Shown here: piece by piece, positions 61,854-64,000 of the stretch
Layout: each line of letters starts with the position of its first letter
Position numbering within the stretch: position 1 is the first letter of the stretch
Assembly (NCBI RefSeq): GCF_000763495.1
Contig: NZ_CP009576.1
Span: 754,001-818,000 of the forward strand
DNA length: 64,000 nucleotides
Direction of reading: 5' to 3'
DNA from: Listeria ivanovii subsp. londoniensis
GTDB taxonomy: Bacteria > Bacillota > Bacilli > Lactobacillales > Listeriaceae
Position numbers and translations under genes: made by a program
The notes under the pieces: generated by a model
Told to the model about the DNA's origin: nothing
The model's database searches: none
What the model saw: the letters and a program-made list of their open reading frames with translations, nothing else

Positions 61854-62720
61854 TTAGTCATTTGTTTCAAGCATTTTATAGATGGCAGCTGCAACCCCGT
61901 GTTCATCGTTGGTTGAGGTAACGTGTTCTGCTAAATCTTTTACTTCTTCTTCGGCATTTCCCATTGCGACACTGTAACCAGCCATTTTGAGCATTGAAAT
62001 GTCATTCATATTATCTCCAATTGCAAAAGTTTCATCAAGCGTTATGCCTAATTTTTCTACATAATATTGTAAGGAAATTCCTTTTTGTGCTTCACGGTGG
62101 GTAATTTCAATATTGTCGGAAAACGAAGAAGTAACAGAGAGCTCATTTTCTTTTTCCAGTTTTGCCTTAGCTTTTGCAAGGACTTCTTTGTCAGATGAGA
62201 AGGAAATGAATTTTAGGATAGTTAGTTCTTTATTGGCTAAAATTCGTTCTACATCAGGAATTTCGTGAACGTCTTTGGATTCAAAACGTTCTTCTACTTT
62301 TTCGGTGATTTCTGTTACAGGAATATCTGGGTGGATGCGCTGATGCATTTTTATCATAAATTCTTTGCCGCGTGCTTTGTCGGTTGTAATTGGTCCCATA
62401 TCTGTGAAAAACTCTGTATACATGCCAAGGTCAGATAGTGTATTATACGTATCTCGTGCTAAGTCTCTGTCAATTGGATGTTGTAAAACGATTTTGCCGT
62501 GTTCATCACGAATTTCCGCACCATTCATACAAATAGCTGGTGCGTATAAATTTGCTTTATTAATTAATCCCATCGCATCGTCATACATCCGTCCAGTACA
62601 TAGGACAAAATGAATCCCTTTTGTACGAGCTTTTTCGATTGCCTCGACGTTTTCTTGTGCAATCTCGATATCAGAGTTAAGTAGTGTGCCATCCATATCT
62701 GAAGCAATAACTTTAATCAT
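61854..62720 (-). CDS. Cof-type HAD hydrolase
   Basis: 288 residues. ASDMDGTLLNSD (motif I), LCTGRM (II), and GDNMNDISMLKMAGYSVAMGNA (IV) with a C2 cap. Phosphosugar phosphatase family; substrate not known. Same direction as pdxK, 24 bases apart. Confidence 0.92.
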   Translation of the reverse strand: MIKVIASDMDGTLLNSDIEIAQENVEAIEKARTKGIHFVLCTGRMYDDAMGLINKANLYAPAICMNGAEIRDEHGKIVLQHPIDRDLARDTYNTLSDLGMYTEFFTDMGPITTDKARGKEFMIKMHQRIHPDIPVTEITEKVEERFESKDVHEIPDVERILANKELTILKFISFSSDKEVLAKAKAKLEKENELSVTSSFSDNIEITHREAQKGISLQYYVEKLGITLDETFAIGDNMNDISMLKMAGYSVAMGNAEEEVKDLAEHVTSTNDEHGVAAAIYKMLETND

Positions 62721-62853
62721 AATATTTAATTCCTCCCCAATTTTACCTACTTAATTAGAATAGCATTTTTTAAAGAAAAATGCACAAAAGGTAGCTGCGA
62801 GTAGTTTTCTTTGCAGTCTGATTACTTTACTATATTTCTTTCTGTCATTTGGT

Positions 62854-62859
62854 TATAAT
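62854..62859 (+). promoter_or_regulatory. -10 box of acetyltransferase operon
   Basis: TATAAT at 62854-62859 with TTTGG/TCATTT region upstream. The start of transcription would be near 62866, so the ATG at 62894 is preferred over the ORF start at 62849. Confidence 0.55.
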
Positions 62860-62893
62860 AGATAAGAATAAAACGTGGATTGGATGTGGCAGG

Positions 62894-63457
62894 ATGAGTT
62901 CAGAACTAGAAAAGATGATTGCAGGAGAAATGTACGATCCAAGCGACAGAGAGCTTGTACACGGTAGAAGTCGTGCGCGGAAGTTCTGTCGGGAAATAAA
63001 TGATACGATGGATGCTGATTCCCGTCAAAGCGTGCTGAAACGTCTATTTGGTGGTACAAAAGAGAACGTTTATGTGGAACCTGCTTTTCGAGTAGATTAT
63101 GGTTCTAATATTTATGTTGGTGAAAATTTTTATGCTAATTTTGATTGTGTTATTTTAGATGTTTGCGAGGTACATATTGGTGAAAATTGCATGATGGCGC
63201 CTGGTGTTCATATTTACACGGCTACACATCCACTTGATCCAGTTGAACGAAATAGCGGTCAGGAATTAGGAAAACCAGTCGTGATTGGTGATAATGTTTG
63301 GATTGGTGGACGTGCGATTATCAATCCTGGTGTAACGCTTGGGAATAATGTAGTAGTTGCCTCTGGCGCAGTTGTAACGAAAAGTTTCCCGGATAATGTT
63401 GTTTTAGCGGGAAATCCAGCGCGAGTAATTAAAACTATTGAGGTTAAGGATAAATGA
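62894..63457 (+). CDS. Maltose/galactoside O-acetyltransferase (LbH fold)
   Basis: 187 residues from ATG 62894. [21 protein letters not shown] matches the Maa N-terminus; hexapeptide repeats with [36 protein letters not shown] (catalytic His) and [16 protein letters not shown]. Coupled to the next gene by a 4-base overlap. Confidence 0.9.
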   Translation: MSSELEKMIAGEMYDPSDRELVHGRSRARKFCREINDTMDADSRQSVLKRLFGGTKENVYVEPAFRVDYGSNIYVGENFYANFDCVILDVCEVHIGENCMMAPGVHIYTATHPLDPVERNSGQELGKPVVIGDNVWIGGRAIINPGVTLGNNVVVASGAVVTKSFPDNVVLAGNPARVIKTIEVKDK

Positions 63458-63717
63458 TTATTTCAGATGCAAAGATTTTTGAACAAATGGAAAGTGAGTT
63501 AGCAAAAGCAAGAGCGGCAACGACAAAGGCGAGTCAAGATAAGCATTTGCATGGTTTGATGTTACTTGTCCAACTTGCGAAAACTGGTGATGAAACAGGT
63601 TTGGAAGTGGGACCAAGTGCAATTCCAAAATCAGAACCTGCGCAAATCGTCAACATGGACGGAAAGAAAATCGAGTTAGAAGATGGAGCAAATGGAGATT
63701 CATTGCTTGATTTTTAG
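63454..63717 (+). CDS. DUF5327/YwdI-like protein
   Basis: 87 residues. A helical N-terminus ([32 protein letters not shown]) and acidic C-terminal strand. Sits between the acetyltransferase and DUF423 genes like ywdI beside ywdK in Bacillus. Confidence 0.7.
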   Translation: MIISDAKIFEQMESELAKARAATTKASQDKHLHGLMLLVQLAKTGDETGLEVGPSAIPKSEPAQIVNMDGKKIELEDGANGDSLLDF

Positions 63718-63726
63718 GGGGCTATT

Positions 63727-64000
63727 ATGAAAAAAACAATTATTACTGGAGCCATTTTTGCTGGGCTAGCAGTTCTACTTGGAGCTTTCGGAGCACATGC
63801 TTTAAAAGAAATGCTTGGAAGTTATGCAAGTACTTGGGAAACCGGTGTTCAGTATCAAATGTTTCACGCAGTTGGAATTTTAATCGTCGGCTTACTAATG
63901 GAAAAACAAACTAGTAGACTATATACGTGGGCAGTGATTTTATTTTCGGTTGGAATTGTGTTTTTTTCCGGAAGTTTATATGTCTTAAGTATTTCAAAAG
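63727..64000 (+). CDS. DUF423 membrane protein, 5' part
   Basis: 91 residues to the window edge. GAIFAGLAVLLGAFGAHALKEML, ETGVQYQMFHAVGILIVGLL and FFSGSLYVLSIS are the conserved DUF423 (YwdK/YgdD) segments; three helices are visible. Function unknown. Confidence 0.9.
   Translation, partial: MKKTIITGAIFAGLAVLLGAFGAHALKEMLGSYASTWETGVQYQMFHAVGILIVGLLMEKQTSRLYTWAVILFSVGIVFFSGSLYVLSISK

Noticed and set aside
1-64000. CRISPR arrays and insertion sequences
   Set aside because: No regularly spaced direct repeats with unique spacers and no transposase gene or terminal inverted repeats were found on reading both strands.

Overview
The window is low-GC Firmicute DNA, and its gene order fits a Listeria chromosome (Listeria monocytogenes or a close relative). 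The flank right of the phage follows, from memory, the lmo0640 to lmo0666 order of strain EGD-e: aldo/keto reductase, FrvA-type P1B ATPase, YjdF-like protein, transaldolase-like protein, LtaP-type lipoteichoic acid primase, amino acid permease, glyoxalase, CorA, GntR, YhgE/Pip, GntR, phosphatase, PdxK, Cof hydrolase, acetyltransferase and DUF423. All assignments come from reading the sequence; no database was searched.

Layout. 1-2330 is chromosome: the N-terminus of an MMPL transporter, a divergent TetR regulator, a small membrane protein and a tRNA-Ser(CGA) gene. 2388-38465 is an apparently complete temperate siphophage of about 36 kb, bounded by 31-bp direct repeats that lie inside the tRNA. 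Its order is classical: integrase and repressor module leftward (2498-5425); then rightward a small Cro-like gene, many small early genes (5693-9673), a replication module with a compact family-B DNA polymerase and a primpol-helicase (10298-15500), a possible iteron origin (15534-15772), a RinA/ArpU-like late regulator, HK97-type packaging and head genes, tail genes with a -1 frameshifted tail chaperone, tape measure and baseplate, and a lysis cassette ending in a Ply500-like endolysin (35787). 38466-40600 is debris of at least one older prophage at the same tRNA, with a broken integrase, a lipoprotein gene, an intact repressor with its own promoter, and a second broken repressor/ImmA fragment.

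Two parts of the phage deserve most attention. First, about 500 bp between a PD-(D/E)XK nuclease gene and the HNH/terminase genes has no ORF. It is dense in inverted repeats, contains a tRNA-Leu-like domain with a possible pseudoknot, starts just after a TATAAT box and ends at an intrinsic terminator. It looks like a large structured phage RNA, perhaps related to the ornate ROOL/GOLLD type RNAs. Second, a three-gene cargo operon after the endolysin looks like a toxin-antitoxin-chaperone (TAC) module: an MqsR-like toxin, an MqsA-like zinc-finger/HTH antitoxin with a long C-terminal tail, and a SecB-like chaperone, under a palindromic operator.

The right end of the phage also carries a leftward run of three very small genes behind a strong promoter that overlaps a perfect 26-bp palindrome. 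The chromosomal flank from 40656 to 64000 is ordinary housekeeping and envelope gene content, except for a strain-variable-looking gap at 59.6-60.8 kb with a possible bacteriocin-like gene pair.
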